A DNA stretch of 64,000 bases from Luteibacter sp. SG786 (GCF_011759605.1 NZ_JAAOYX010000002.1:620001-684000); one strand, 5' to 3'. Positions 25,688 through 34,939 are shown, counted from the first letter of the stretch. Numbers and translations are program-made. Notes: generated by a model not told the origin, from the sequence alone.

Positions 25688-26620
25688 TTACGGCACCGCT
25701 CTGGCTACGCCGAGCTGTTCCCTCAGGTGATCGTCGATGAGGTTGTCATTCGACGGTTGAGTTGTCCTCCCACCGTTTGCGTCTTCCTTGAACTGCGTTC
25801 CGTAGATCTGGGGAAGGTTCTTGGACCAAAGAAATCGGTCCAGCGTTGCAGCTGCTATCCAGGCGGCCGATGCGTCGCCCTTTGCCATAGCGGCCAATGC
25901 CAGCGAGTGAGCGAGTAGGTAATCGTCAGACGTCGTGCCGTGCTGCATGACGAATGCGGCTTCCCTGAAGTCGGCTCCCGTGTGGAGCAAACCTTTCCCG
26001 ATCAGTTCGAGCGTCCGCTTCCGGCGCGATTCGTCAGCCGGCAACACGACAGCCCAATCGATGGGTGTTTTCTGGCGCGCCTCCTGATCTTCTCGGTACA
26101 ACCGCGCCATCTCCGCGTTCGGCTCGTCGGTGTCTCCCACGACGTACGAGCGGCCAGGTTGCCAATCGCTTGCCACGCTTTCGTTGGGACGCGCGCGGTC
26201 GAATATCCACGGCCCCAGGCCCACACCGGATGGAACGCCAGCAATAGCTACTTCGACTCGACCTGCCTTGCTGCGCAGCTCGAAGTCAGACGTTTTGCCG
26301 GTAGCATCACGAAACGTGACCAGGGCATAGTCCCCTTTATCTTCGAACCGGGATAACCGGCGAATATCCGGATTGCTGTCGCCGACGGAGAAAAGTCCGT
26401 TGGTTACGCTCATTCCGTTCGGCTGGACCATCTCGCCGGTGGGCGTGGCCGTGTTATCCGCCAGTCGCAGCACCATCATCGCCTTCCCGTCGATATGGAG
26501 GGCCCAGCTTCCACGAAGCTCGGACAGGGTGGTGGCGCTTGCTGGAAGACAAAGGGTTGTGCCGAGAACCAAATTCAGTGCGGCATAGCGCATCGCACTA
26601 GCTGTTTTCCCCACCTTCAC
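25688..26620 (-). CDS. Secreted protein with C-terminal DUF6624-like region
   Basis: 310 residues. Start chosen as GTG at 26620 because AAGGAG lies 8 nt upstream and a signal peptide follows (AALNLVLGTTLCLPASA); a TTG at 26644 is possible. The N-terminal part (about 25-150) is a beta-rich domain. The C-terminal half is alpha-helical and contains NLPQIYGTQF, the LYGTQ-type signature I associate with DUF6624. Function unknown. It follows a truncated NTF2-like gene by 36 nt. Confidence 0.65.
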   Translation of the reverse strand: MKVGKTASAMRYAALNLVLGTTLCLPASATTLSELRGSWALHIDGKAMMVLRLADNTATPTGEMVQPNGMSVTNGLFSVGDSNPDIRRLSRFEDKGDYALVTFRDATGKTSDFELRSKAGRVEVAIAGVPSGVGLGPWIFDRARPNESVASDWQPGRSYVVGDTDEPNAEMARLYREDQEARQKTPIDWAVVLPADESRRKRTLELIGKGLLHTGADFREAAFVMQHGTTSDDYLLAHSLALAAMAKGDASAAWIAAATLDRFLWSKNLPQIYGTQFKEDANGGRTTQPSNDNLIDDHLREQLGVARAVP

Positions 26621-26656
26621 GCTTGTCTCTCCTTCTTCGCTCAAAGGGCTGCAAGG

Positions 26657-26914
26657 TCAGCCTGTCACGGGATCGATGAACACGTGCAGCCATTTGAAGT
26701 CGGGCGGCAGGGACGACAGCAAGGTGGTGACGGCTTCGGAAATCGCCGCACTACCCCGAACGGAAGCCTGCGGATCGTTCAGCACGGCGTCCTCGGCATA
26801 CAACTCCTGGATAGCCAGAAGACGCTTCTCCGCATCGCGTTCGCTGAAGACCTGGAATAGATTGGCCTGCATGAGGCCGTCGTAGTCGATCGCTGCATCG
26901 GATGAGATTGCCAT
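26657..26914 (-). pseudogene. Truncated SnoaL/NTF2-like protein
   Basis: 85 residues, about two thirds of a normal SnoaL-like domain. It starts like family members (LFQVFSERDAEKRLLAIQEL, AEDAVLNDP) but stops at FIDPVTG, just where the rest of the sheet would follow. No continuation was noticed downstream. Probably a decayed remnant in a rearranged stretch, although a short functional form cannot be excluded. Confidence 0.5.
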
Positions 26915-27036
26915 GGTGAATCCCCCGTTGGGTGGTTGACCGAGGCAGCATGGCACATCTTGAAGGCGGCTCATTGCAGCGGATGCTGCCCGGGACGCAT
27001 GTCACCCGCCCCCGCCGACGCAGCTTGCGTAGCGCT

Positions 27037-27096
27037 CTAAAAGAGTTCGCCTTGAGGCAAATTAACCCTCGGCGGCACGAACCTTGTCGCATCCGT
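27037..27096 (-). pseudogene. Relic: C-terminal end of a second PA0069-type radical SAM gene
   Basis: Minus-strand translation TDATRFVPPRVNLPQGELF followed by a stop corresponds to the C-terminus of the intact radical SAM protein at 29282-30364 (LDTSRFVPPRVHSPQGELF, stop). Fifteen of 19 positions agree, while the DNA differs at many third positions, so this is a diverged homologue rather than a recent duplication. Nothing upstream of it continues the gene. Confidence 0.7.
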
Positions 27097-27123
27097 ATGG
27101 CATTTCTGACAAAGTCGTCATGG

Positions 27124-28086
27124 TCAAAATTGGTCCAGGTCGGTCGCGAAACGAATCGATCCGTGGAAGTTTTCGCCGATTACTTTGGTCAATCGAGCGA
27201 TCTGATCGGGATATCCCGTCGCGCCGCCGAAATGTGTCAGGACCAGCGCGCGGACCCCGGCATGAGCCGCCAGAAGCCCGGCCTGATTGGGCGTAAGATG
27301 TTCCTTGGTGAAGTGGTCACGAACGAAGTTGTAGGTGACCTTTGATATGCCGGGCCGGTCGCGCTTTAGCTCATCGAGCGCAGTGTCCGCATCCATGATC
27401 TCGCTCACCAGTAGATCGGCTCCATGGGCCAGCTTTTCAACGTTGGCGCTTGGGCCAGTGTCACCGGTATAGACGATTGATCGATCAGGGAGATCAAAGC
27501 GATAGGATAGCGAGACCGGTTGCGCGCCTGATCCGCGCCAAAGAAGATAGTGGCTGTTGCTTACAGTGGTGACCTTAACGTCTCCTACGGAAACGGATGA
27601 GCCGTCGCTGAGTTCGACGACTTTATAGTCGGACGGTTTCTGGGGAAGCAGCGCACTTCCCGACTGCATTGCGGAACGAAGACCGTCGACCATGGCCTTC
27701 GTGCCGGGTGGCCCGTAGATCGTAATTAACTTCCTGCCCGGGCCGCCGCCCTGGTCACGCATGCCAAGGAATGCGAACAGGCCACCGGTATGATCGAAAT
27801 GGAGATGGCTGATAAAAACCGCGTGGATACTATCGATCGGTATGTGCGCCTTCGCGAGTTGCTCAGCGGCGCCATCACCAACGTCCACAAGAATCGGTTG
27901 ATCCCGCCAGAGAAGAACATGGGCCGGTTCTGAGCGCGTCGGGTTTGGGATCGGACCAGCCTGGGTGCCAAGCTCAACCCAAACAGATTTCGCTGACTGC
28001 CCCCGCGCTGCCCCGCAACCCAACGCCACCAAGGCGCAAAGTAGCGACAGTGACGCTGTTTTTGTTTTCGCTTTCAGGGTAGACAT
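27124..28086 (-). CDS. Exported MBL-fold metallo-hydrolase
   Basis: 320 residues with a signal or lipoprotein-like leader (LSLLCALVALGCGAARG). Metal-binding motif SHLHFDHTGG near residue 95, then a conserved GDTGPS (about 212) and a C-terminal LTHFGG. This is the RNase Z/arylsulfatase-like branch of the metallo-beta-lactamase fold; the substrate is unknown. The ATG at 28086 has AAAGGA upstream. It lies 31 nt after the alpha/beta-hydrolase gene, so the two are probably one operon. Confidence 0.82.
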   Translation of the reverse strand: MSTLKAKTKTASLSLLCALVALGCGAARGQSAKSVWVELGTQAGPIPNPTRSEPAHVLLWRDQPILVDVGDGAAEQLAKAHIPIDSIHAVFISHLHFDHTGGLFAFLGMRDQGGGPGRKLITIYGPPGTKAMVDGLRSAMQSGSALLPQKPSDYKVVELSDGSSVSVGDVKVTTVSNSHYLLWRGSGAQPVSLSYRFDLPDRSIVYTGDTGPSANVEKLAHGADLLVSEIMDADTALDELKRDRPGISKVTYNFVRDHFTKEHLTPNQAGLLAAHAGVRALVLTHFGGATGYPDQIARLTKVIGENFHGSIRFATDLDQF

Positions 28087-28117
28087 TTGGGTGTCCTTTG
28101 CCGGAAGCCGCGGTTCA

Positions 28118-29158
28118 CTAGGCCTTTAGACCCTTCGCCCATCCGCCAAGCACTTTGGCAAACAGCACGGGATCGGCCTCGTGCATGGTGTGCGCCGCGG
28201 TGGGAAGATCGACATACTCCAGGGGTTGGCCCGTAGCTGCGATCAGTTCTCGCACCTTAGCCATCTGAAAGTCCGAGATAGCGCCAATCAGGTGGCCGGT
28301 AGCGTGGTCAATGCTGCGGAAGTGATGGGTGACGAGTACGGGAACCTTGACCTGTGCGAGCATGTGTTGGTGCGGGCAGCTTTGACCGACCGTGCCTTCG
28401 TAAAAGGCGCGTGCCCATTCCGGATCGTATTCCTTGAGGTTTTGCGGCGGCTCAGTCGATTTGCCTGCGCCACGCGCAAACGATCCGAGTTGTCGGGCGC
28501 GTGCAGCCACGAGACCGGCCCAGTCGCCGACGCTCCACTGGTCTCCCAAGTAGCGCGACAAGCCTTCGAACAGCGGCCCCGCAGCTTGTCGGATGGATTG
28601 GCCGTAAAGCGGGTTAAACTCCGACGCGAAAAGGGGCGGGTCCTCGTAGTGCGAGGCGCGTATCTGGCCTGGCATGGCGAACGCGGAAAGCCAGCAAGAC
28701 AAAACGCCGCCCGAGGAACAGCCGCTCGTAATTGTAGGGCGTTGGATAACCAAGCTTATGAAACGGACCAAGTCGCCGCCCATGTTGTCGTAGGTATAGC
28801 GCCCGGGCGTCCAGGTTGTCCGGCCTTGGCCGCGCAGGTCCACGCAGAACACCTGAAAGTCGGGCGCCAACAGACCGATGGCCTTCTCATAAGCCCACCA
28901 GGACTCGGTTTGACCGGGGATTAGCAGCAGTGCAGGCTTGCTGGCGGACCCAGCCGTCACATAGTTCATGGTGACCTCGCCGAGATTCACCGAGTGCTCC
29001 TCGTACCCGTGCTTGACGAAGGTGTTGCGGGCCGCCGGGCCCGCAGCCGCCGGCCGCGCCTCAGCTTTATGCGCAACGGCGGCGGCCGCAAGCAGGAGAG
29101 GGGCGCCAACGGCCACCTGCATCAACGTGCGGCGATACATATCTGTTGTTTCGGGCAT
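28118..29158 (-). CDS. Exported alpha/beta hydrolase
   Basis: About 346 residues. The N-terminus has a twin-arginine-like pattern (YRRTLMQVAVGAPLLLAAA). The fold marks are an oxyanion LIPGQT, nucleophile elbow GCSSGG (Ser near 157), and a late His in PTAAHTMH. Likely an esterase or similar hydrolase acting outside the cytoplasm. Start is uncertain: GTG at 29170, ATG at 29158 or the ATG just before YRR. It shares a transcript with the MBL-fold gene, and both sit between the radical SAM relic and the intact radical SAM gene. Confidence 0.75.
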   Translation of the reverse strand: MPETTDMYRRTLMQVAVGAPLLLAAAAVAHKAEARPAAAGPAARNTFVKHGYEEHSVNLGEVTMNYVTAGSASKPALLLIPGQTESWWAYEKAIGLLAPDFQVFCVDLRGQGRTTWTPGRYTYDNMGGDLVRFISLVIQRPTITSGCSSGGVLSCWLSAFAMPGQIRASHYEDPPLFASEFNPLYGQSIRQAAGPLFEGLSRYLGDQWSVGDWAGLVAARARQLGSFARGAGKSTEPPQNLKEYDPEWARAFYEGTVGQSCPHQHMLAQVKVPVLVTHHFRSIDHATGHLIGAISDFQMAKVRELIAATGQPLEYVDLPTAAHTMHEADPVLFAKVLGGWAKGLKA

Positions 29159-29281
29159 GATCGTCTTCACACGGTGGAAGACGCAGAGATTAAGTTCAAA
29201 TTGTTAGCGAACTACGTCGTGCGCCAGTGAATTTGTGAGCAGATGTTTCTCGAAACGCTTCGATACACGTCCTTGCCGTGT

Positions 29282-30364
29282 CTAGAACAACTCCCCCTGC
29301 GGCGAATGAACCCGTGGCGGCACAAACCTCGACGTATCCAACACCGTATCCCAAGCCCGATCCAACCCAGCCTTACGCGTAGCCACCTGCACCCGCTTCC
29401 GAATGATGTCCGCAAACACCCCCTGCCCCCGCATACGCGTGGCGAAGTTCGAGTCGTAATCCTTCCCGCCATTCATCTGCTGGATCAGGCTGATGATGTG
29501 CGCGGCACGGTCGGGGTAATGCAGGTCCAACCACTCGCGGAACAGCTGCTTCAGTTCGTACGGTAGCCGCACGCAGGTATACCCGATCGAGTTGGCGCCG
29601 GCTGCGCCGGCCTGTTCGATGATGGCTTCGACGTCACGCTCGTTGAGTGCCGGAATAATCGGTGCAACGAGAACCCCCACGGGTACACCGGCGCTCGCCA
29701 GCGTTTCCACTGCCTTCATGCGCCGATGCGGCGCGGATGCACGCGGCTCCAGTTTGGAGGCGAGTTTGTTGTCGAGCGAGTTGATCGACACGAACACCTG
29801 CACGAGTTTGCGCTCGGCCATGGGTGCGAGGATGTCGATGTCGCGTTCCACCAGCGCATTCTTCGTGACGATAGTGCACGGGTGGTTGCACTCGTTGAGC
29901 AATGCCAGCGCGGCGCGCGTGAGCCGCCACTTTTTCTCTATCGGCTGGTACGGGTCGGTGTTGCTGCCGATGTTGATCGGTTTGCACACGTAGTTGCGCT
30001 TCGAGAGTTCGCCGCGAAGGATCTCTTCGAGGTTCGTCTTGGCGAACAGCTTCGTCTCGAAGTCGAGACCCGGCGAGAGGTTGAGGTAGGCGTGCGATGG
30101 GCGGGCGAAACAATAAATGCACCCGTGTTCGCAGCCCCGGTAGGGGTTGGTCGCCTGGTCGAAACCGACGTCGGGCGAGTCGTTGCGGCTGATGACGCTG
30201 CGGGCCAGTTCCTCGCGTACTTCCGTGGCCGGACGGCGTTCGTCGTCCTCGCGGTGCCAGCCGTCGTCTTCGGCCTGGTACCGCGTGGACTCGAAACGAC
30301 CTTCCGGATTGGAGGCGGCGCCGCGGCCCTTGTGTCGGCGGATCATGGGAATCGGGTCTGACAT
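29282..30364 (-). CDS. PA0069-family radical SAM protein
   Basis: 360 residues. Radical SAM cysteines in GCEHGCIYCFARP (CxxxCxxC type), preceded by the family's basic GRGAASNP-like N-terminus and followed by SNTDPYQPIEKKW and a C-terminal PPRVHSPQGELF. Resembles SplB-like proteins but is a separate clade, and PA0069 of Pseudomonas aeruginosa has been listed among SOS-induced genes. The ATG at 30364 is chosen for the family N-terminus. A palindrome resembling a LexA-type operator lies directly in front. Confidence 0.88.
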   Translation of the reverse strand: MSDPIPMIRRHKGRGAASNPEGRFESTRYQAEDDGWHREDDERRPATEVREELARSVISRNDSPDVGFDQATNPYRGCEHGCIYCFARPSHAYLNLSPGLDFETKLFAKTNLEEILRGELSKRNYVCKPINIGSNTDPYQPIEKKWRLTRAALALLNECNHPCTIVTKNALVERDIDILAPMAERKLVQVFVSINSLDNKLASKLEPRASAPHRRMKAVETLASAGVPVGVLVAPIIPALNERDVEAIIEQAGAAGANSIGYTCVRLPYELKQLFREWLDLHYPDRAAHIISLIQQMNGGKDYDSNFATRMRGQGVFADIIRKRVQVATRKAGLDRAWDTVLDTSRFVPPRVHSPQGELF

Positions 30365-30365
30365 A

Positions 30366-30379
30366 CGTACAAATGTACG
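30366..30379. promoter_or_regulatory. Possible LexA-like operator
   Basis: CGTAC-AAAT-GTACG, a perfect 5-bp inverted repeat with a 4-nt spacer one base upstream of the radical SAM ATG. It resembles the GTAC-N4-G(T)AC pattern of LexA2-type sites in pseudomonads. Position over the ribosome-binding region would allow tight repression. Confidence 0.4.
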
Positions 30380-30618
30380 CATCTCTCGTCTCAGGTGGCG
30401 CGATACGCCCCTCACTTCCGCACTTTTGCCGATTTCGCGCCTGCCGCGGTCGGGGGGGAGGGGCGCAGGTCGGCATCAAGGTCACCTGTTCCATCGCGCA
30501 ATATCTTGCTGCTTGACGTCCGTACCCGCTGCTGAGAACGTCGCCGACGCGTGGCGCCTGGGCAATCCGTGCGACCACAGGGGGCTGTAGAGACGTGTCA
30601 CTCTGCCAGGGGAAGTGC

Positions 30619-31482
30619 TTGAAGACGCCAGAAGAATTCGCGGAAGCGATGAAGGGAAGAGTGTCGGCCAGAAAAAGTAAACCTGCCAACGTCTGGTGGC
30701 CGGATGTCGGGAGTCTAGACCAGGCTTCCAGCGCGTCCGACATGGGTTTCGTGGTGGCGTTGCTGGTGGCCGGCGTGAATGCGATCGCCGCCACCCTGAG
30801 TCTCGTTCTACACACCGCCATTATCGGTGTCGACGCGAGTGCATACGTGGATGCGACGCTGTTCGCTCTCGCCGGTTGGGGCATACGCCGGCGATCGCGT
30901 GTGGCTGCCCTAGCCGGGTTGCTTCTCTTCTTGTTCGAGAAGGTTTACCAGTTGATCACCCAGCCCAAGTCCGTTATGGGTCTGGCGCTGGCGTTGGTTC
31001 TCCTGATGGGGTTCGTCAACGCCGTGCGAGGCAACTTCGCGTATCACCGCTTCGTGCCCGAAGGTTTCGTGCCGGAAGAGAAGCCGATCATGGTGCTGGG
31101 CGTGAACCTCAGGCGGCCGTTCGCCATCTGGGTCACCGCGTTTTTGTGCCTTGCCGTCCTGTACAAGGTGGTCATGGGTTGGGTGGGCGCGAATCTCTAT
31201 TTCTTCGCATTCCGGGCGGCCGCACTGATACTGGTGGCGATGACGTTCCACGCGATCTTCCAGAAGCCCGCGTGGGGACGCGTCCTGGCGGCGGTGTTTT
31301 CGTTGTGCGTCGCCGCCTTCCTGGTCATCGTCGCGGCGACGAGCCGCCCTCCGACGATCGGGGCGGAAGTGCTCGTCTGGGCGATGCTCGTGGGACCGGC
31401 TGCCCTCTATGCGTATGCCATGTGTCTTGGCAAGCCGATCAGGAAGTACTTCGAGGAGAGCCCTACGGAGTCGCCCGCGTAA
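30619..31482 (+). CDS. Multi-pass membrane protein of unknown function
   Basis: About 287 residues with some eight hydrophobic segments and no recognised motif. A soluble N-terminus of about 35 residues is followed by paired helices; a loop (YHRFVPEGFVPEEKPIM) divides the protein near the middle. Start uncertain: TTG at 30619 with AGGGGAAG upstream, GTG at 30595, or ATG at 30649. Its 3' end overlaps the convergent esterase-like gene by 20 nt. Confidence 0.65.
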   Translation: MKTPEEFAEAMKGRVSARKSKPANVWWPDVGSLDQASSASDMGFVVALLVAGVNAIAATLSLVLHTAIIGVDASAYVDATLFALAGWGIRRRSRVAALAGLLLFLFEKVYQLITQPKSVMGLALALVLLMGFVNAVRGNFAYHRFVPEGFVPEEKPIMVLGVNLRRPFAIWVTAFLCLAVLYKVVMGWVGANLYFFAFRAAALILVAMTFHAIFQKPAWGRVLAAVFSLCVAAFLVIVAATSRPPTIGAEVLVWAMLVGPAALYAYAMCLGKPIRKYFEESPTESPA

Positions 31483-32980
31483 CGCTCCCCTGGCGTGTGG
31501 GCCGCGACATCGTCAGCGGCACTTCGCCTACCAGCGCATAGTTGTGCATGGGGCGTAGGGTACCGTCGCTTGCGGTGTAGACATCGACATCGCCTGCGGA
31601 ATCACGGATGTTGCTGCGCGGGCCGCCATGGCGGCCCGCGATCGATGCGGGTTCGGTCGCATCGCCCCAGCCCAGCGTCAGTTTGGTCGCCGCCTCGGGA
31701 AGATTCGTTCTCAAGCTCAGCCTCAACGTGTCTTTCGCGACCACCGTGATGGCAGCAATCAGGTTGTCCTGACCGGCACTGGCAGGTACCACGGTATTTG
31801 CCGCATCGCGCACATCGAATCCGTGGTTTCGGGTTGGTGCAACCCAGCTCGTATCCAGCGTGAGGATGCCGGCCGGCACATTGAACGTGACATAGATGGT
31901 GTTGGGACTCCACACCGTAGCGGACACCATGTCCAGCGCGGGATGGCGCAGGGCCCGTCCCGCCTGGCTGTCCTGGATCAGCTGGTAGATCGCACGTGCG
32001 AAGTAGCGGCCCTGCCAGCGATGGCTTTCGTTCGTGAGGTGCAGCATCGGCTGCCCGAGTTCCGACTCATCGAAGTAATCGAAAATGTATTGCGGGTTCA
32101 CCATCCTCATCGTTGTGCTGGCGAGGCAGGCGTCCCGCTGCGCAAGTGCTATGAAGGGATTGCAAAAGGCAGCGCTATCACTGCCATAACTGTTATGGCT
32201 GCAAACCTGGGCCACCAGCCATAGCGGCCGCCATGCCTGCTCGGGTATCAATACTTGGCAAAGCTTCAGCCAGTGTGCACGTTCGAGCCGGGTCAGCTTC
32301 GATGCGTAGCTGCTTCGCGTCTCGGTAAGGCCGGTGGAGTCGGCTTCGCCTTGTTGCCATGTGGTAGCCAGCCAGCTGAAGTTGGCGGCATTCGCCGTCG
32401 CCTCCGCACGCATCAGCGCGATCATGTTGCGCAGTCTTACCTCGCTGTTCTTCCATCCTTGGTAGCCACCGAGGTTTTCGTCGTCGAGGAAGCTGGAGAA
32501 GTATCCGATCGGCCGCCCGCCCTCGCCGCTGGTGAATGTGGCATACCGGCTGAACTGCGCCGCAAATGGAAGACCAGCGAGTGCGGCCGTGTATTCCACG
32601 AGCCCGTCTGCACACGCATTGGTGCCGACTTCACCGCCTGTGCCGTGACCACCGTCGTATTCCACGAGCGGCGAGAAGCCGGTCATCGCGGCGGGGTCGG
32701 TACCCGGCCGCACGCCGCCGTTGAAGGTGACGTTAGCGTATATCTCCTGCAACGTAAGCGCTGGCTTGCCGCCCGTACCCACGGCATTGGACTGGCCATG
32801 GAACATGATCAGCTCGCGCGGCGCTCGTACGATGGCAGCGCCTGCCGGCGTTGCCCTGCCACGAGCCGCACCATCCATCAGCCACGCCCCGCTCATGCCG
32901 GCCGCACCGATATAGCCGAGACCAGCGACGCTCTGTCGCAGGAAGTTGCGCCGGGACGGCGATGCCTCGTCGTCTTTCAC
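31463..32980 (-). CDS. Tat-exported SASA/SGNH-type esterase-like protein
   Basis: 505 residues. N-terminal twin-arginine signal SPSRRNFLRQSVAGLGY. The catalytic region starts with FHGQSNAVG, the first block (nucleophile Ser) of the sialate O-acetylesterase/SGNH group, continues with a TTWQQGEAD block and a later H in LTNESHRWQG that could be the catalytic His. A C-terminal beta domain of about 140 residues follows. Probably removes acyl groups from a glycan in the periplasm or outside. Confidence 0.75.
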   Translation of the reverse strand: MKDDEASPSRRNFLRQSVAGLGYIGAAGMSGAWLMDGAARGRATPAGAAIVRAPRELIMFHGQSNAVGTGGKPALTLQEIYANVTFNGGVRPGTDPAAMTGFSPLVEYDGGHGTGGEVGTNACADGLVEYTAALAGLPFAAQFSRYATFTSGEGGRPIGYFSSFLDDENLGGYQGWKNSEVRLRNMIALMRAEATANAANFSWLATTWQQGEADSTGLTETRSSYASKLTRLERAHWLKLCQVLIPEQAWRPLWLVAQVCSHNSYGSDSAAFCNPFIALAQRDACLASTTMRMVNPQYIFDYFDESELGQPMLHLTNESHRWQGRYFARAIYQLIQDSQAGRALRHPALDMVSATVWSPNTIYVTFNVPAGILTLDTSWVAPTRNHGFDVRDAANTVVPASAGQDNLIAAITVVAKDTLRLSLRTNLPEAATKLTLGWGDATEPASIAGRHGGPRSNIRDSAGDVDVYTASDGTLRPMHNYALVGEVPLTMSRPTRQGSVTRATP

Positions 32981-33076
32981 CGTTTCACCTCACAGATGGC
33001 GAGGAAGGGTGCATTCGCCAACGTTAGGCGTTCGAACGTGACGATTCGACGGACGGTCCGTGATTTGGGGTCGCGT

Positions 33077-33895
33077 TTAGCTCACCTCGTCAGACGAGTC
33101 TGCAGGTTCGATCGACTGCCCCGTCCAGCGCGGCCGCGTGGGCGTATCGCTGGCTGCCGTGATGCTCTCGAGGATGGTGCGCACGATGGCCGCCACCGCG
33201 CCGGGCTGCTCCAGGATCATCAAATGCCCGGTGTCCGGAATGGCGAACGACCCGGCCGCCAATGTGCGAAGCCGCGGCGGAGCACCCAGCGCTACCTCCG
33301 AGCGGGCACCACGAACCAGATAGGTGGGGATGTTGGTCATGACCTGGACCACACGGGATGCATATCTGGGGCTGACCGTCTCCATCAGGAGCGAGCGCGC
33401 CATGATATGAATGGTTGCCGCGGGTTGGTGGTGTAACCAGTCGCGCAGGCGATCAAGCAACGCGTCGTCCACGTCCAGGCGCTTGCGAGCAGAAAAGGCG
33501 GCCGGATCCGCCTGGGCGGAGACCAACCACTGTTCGACCTGGGCACGGGTCATCGGCGCCAGGCGGGACGAAAGGAAGGCATCGCTGGGGGCGAGATTTC
33601 CTTCCGCACTGACGAAAGCCGCCACGCGCTCCGGGAACTGGGTGGCGAACTCCACGCAGATGGCCGCTCCGCCGGAATGTCCCACGAGAACGACGGGCTC
33701 CTCACCGAAATGGGCTTTCAACGTTCGATCGAGGTGCGCCACCTGGTCGCCAAGCCCAGTTGGCAACGTGCCTGCGAGCGCGCCGTAGCCCAGGAGGGTA
33801 GGACTCAGCGTGCGGCTTGCATCGAGTCCCTCCCTCAACTCCGGGAAGTCGAGATGACCGATGAATCCTTGGACATACACAACGGGAATCTGCAT
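33077..33895 (-). CDS. Alpha/beta-hydrolase
   Basis: 272 residues. Nucleophile elbow GHSGGA (Ser near 80), strand-loop VVYVQGF at the N-terminus as oxyanion site, acid candidate in VRGARSEVA and His in PDTGHLMILE, so the triad is complete. No signal peptide, hence cytoplasmic. The ATG at 33895 with AGAGGA upstream is preferred over an upstream in-frame start. Substrate unknown. Confidence 0.82.
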   Translation of the reverse strand: MQIPVVYVQGFIGHLDFPELREGLDASRTLSPTLLGYGALAGTLPTGLGDQVAHLDRTLKAHFGEEPVVLVGHSGGAAICVEFATQFPERVAAFVSAEGNLAPSDAFLSSRLAPMTRAQVEQWLVSAQADPAAFSARKRLDVDDALLDRLRDWLHHQPAATIHIMARSLLMETVSPRYASRVVQVMTNIPTYLVRGARSEVALGAPPRLRTLAAGSFAIPDTGHLMILEQPGAVAAIVRTILESITAASDTPTRPRWTGQSIEPADSSDEVS

Positions 33896-33954
33896 ATATC
33901 GTCCTCTGGTCAGGTTAACGGCGGCCAAGGTCGCTACTTGAGATCTCGCGCAAG

Positions 33955-33999
33955 CCACTTCTTTTCAATCGGCCGATACGGATCGGTGTTGCTGCCAAT
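33955..33999 (-). pseudogene. Relic: internal fragment of a second radical SAM gene
   Basis: Minus-strand reading IGSNTDPYRPIEKKW equals the intact protein's IGSNTDPYQPIEKKW except for one residue. Over 45 nt I count 7 differences from 29927-29971. No neighbouring part of the gene is preserved. Same strand as the relic at 27037-27096 and in the order expected for one ancestral gene split by the block between them. Confidence 0.7.
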
Positions 34000-34162
34000 G
34001 CACAACAGTATCGTTTCGTCATACCCCGATCCGGCAAGAGCACGACCGACGTGCCGTTTGTCACAAAACGAGCGATTCCGCAGGTTCATGCGCACGATTT
34101 GCGCGGGTCTGAAACATGACGCGCCTAGACTCGCCGGACGACACCCCTGGGGAGAAAACCAC

Positions 34163-34915
34163 ATGAATCGTCTGAGCGGTTGGCTGTTCGTCGCGTGCTT
34201 CGTCGTGTCCGGCTCGTGCTATGCGGGTACCGCGTGTCCTGATCTGTTCACCGGCGGCGCCGAACCGGCCATCGATATGTCGTTGACCGCGCGCACCACC
34301 GAGGTATGCCATACCGAATATGTGCTTCTGGCGTCGGGCGTCACCAAGGGCCCGATTTACTCGGCCGAACATCTTACCGCCAAGCAGATCGCCGGCGCGG
34401 AATCCATCGGCCGTACCGGCACGTGGCACGCGGAAACCGGCATCCCGACCGCCGATCGCTCCCAGTCGTCCGACTACACCAACAGCGACTACGACCGCGG
34501 CCACATGTCCCCGGCCGGCGACGCCTCAACGCTGTCGAACGAGAAGGAAACCTTCTCGATGGCGAACGTGGTGCCGCAGTTCCATTCGCTCAACGCAGGC
34601 CAGTGGGAGCGCATCGAAAACTACGTGCGCTCGGTCGCGACCGACCAGGGCGAAGTCTATGTGGTGACCGGTCCCGCGTTCGAGCCGGGTTCCACCGCCA
34701 CCATCGGCGCCGACCAGGTAGCGGTGCCCGACTATACGTGGAAGGCCATCTACGAGCCGGGTGTCGGCACGGGTGCTTACCTCTGCACCAACCTTCAGCA
34801 GTACGCCTGCACGGTGGTGTCGGTGAGCGATATCACCACGATGTCGGGCGTGGACCCATTCCCCAGCCTGTCGGCCTCCATGAAGTCGCATGCGATCAGC
34901 CTGCCGCTGCCGTAG
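34163..34915 (+). CDS. Secreted DNA/RNA non-specific endonuclease (NUC1 type)
   Basis: 250 residues with signal peptide (to SCYAGTA). Catalytic DRGHMSPAGD (His near 114) and the metal-binding Asn in FSMANVVPQ about 30 residues later are both intact. Cys pairs (CPD, EVC and CTN, YAC) suggest disulphides. Degrades nucleic acids outside the cytoplasm for nutrition or biofilm turnover. The ATG at 34163 has GGGGAG upstream. Confidence 0.9.
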   Translation: MNRLSGWLFVACFVVSGSCYAGTACPDLFTGGAEPAIDMSLTARTTEVCHTEYVLLASGVTKGPIYSAEHLTAKQIAGAESIGRTGTWHAETGIPTADRSQSSDYTNSDYDRGHMSPAGDASTLSNEKETFSMANVVPQFHSLNAGQWERIENYVRSVATDQGEVYVVTGPAFEPGSTATIGADQVAVPDYTWKAIYEPGVGTGAYLCTNLQQYACTVVSVSDITTMSGVDPFPSLSASMKSHAISLPLP

Positions 34916-34939
34916 TGACTGCACGACGGGGCTCGGCCG

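Noticed and set aside
26619-26632. GGAGAGACAAGCGTG before the gene at 25688-26620
   Set aside because: It is the ribosome-binding region and start codon itself, not a promoter position.
27124-29158. A site-specific integrative element placed at the 3' end of the radical SAM gene
   Set aside because: The two gene ends are too diverged at DNA level for att repeats, and no integrase is present.
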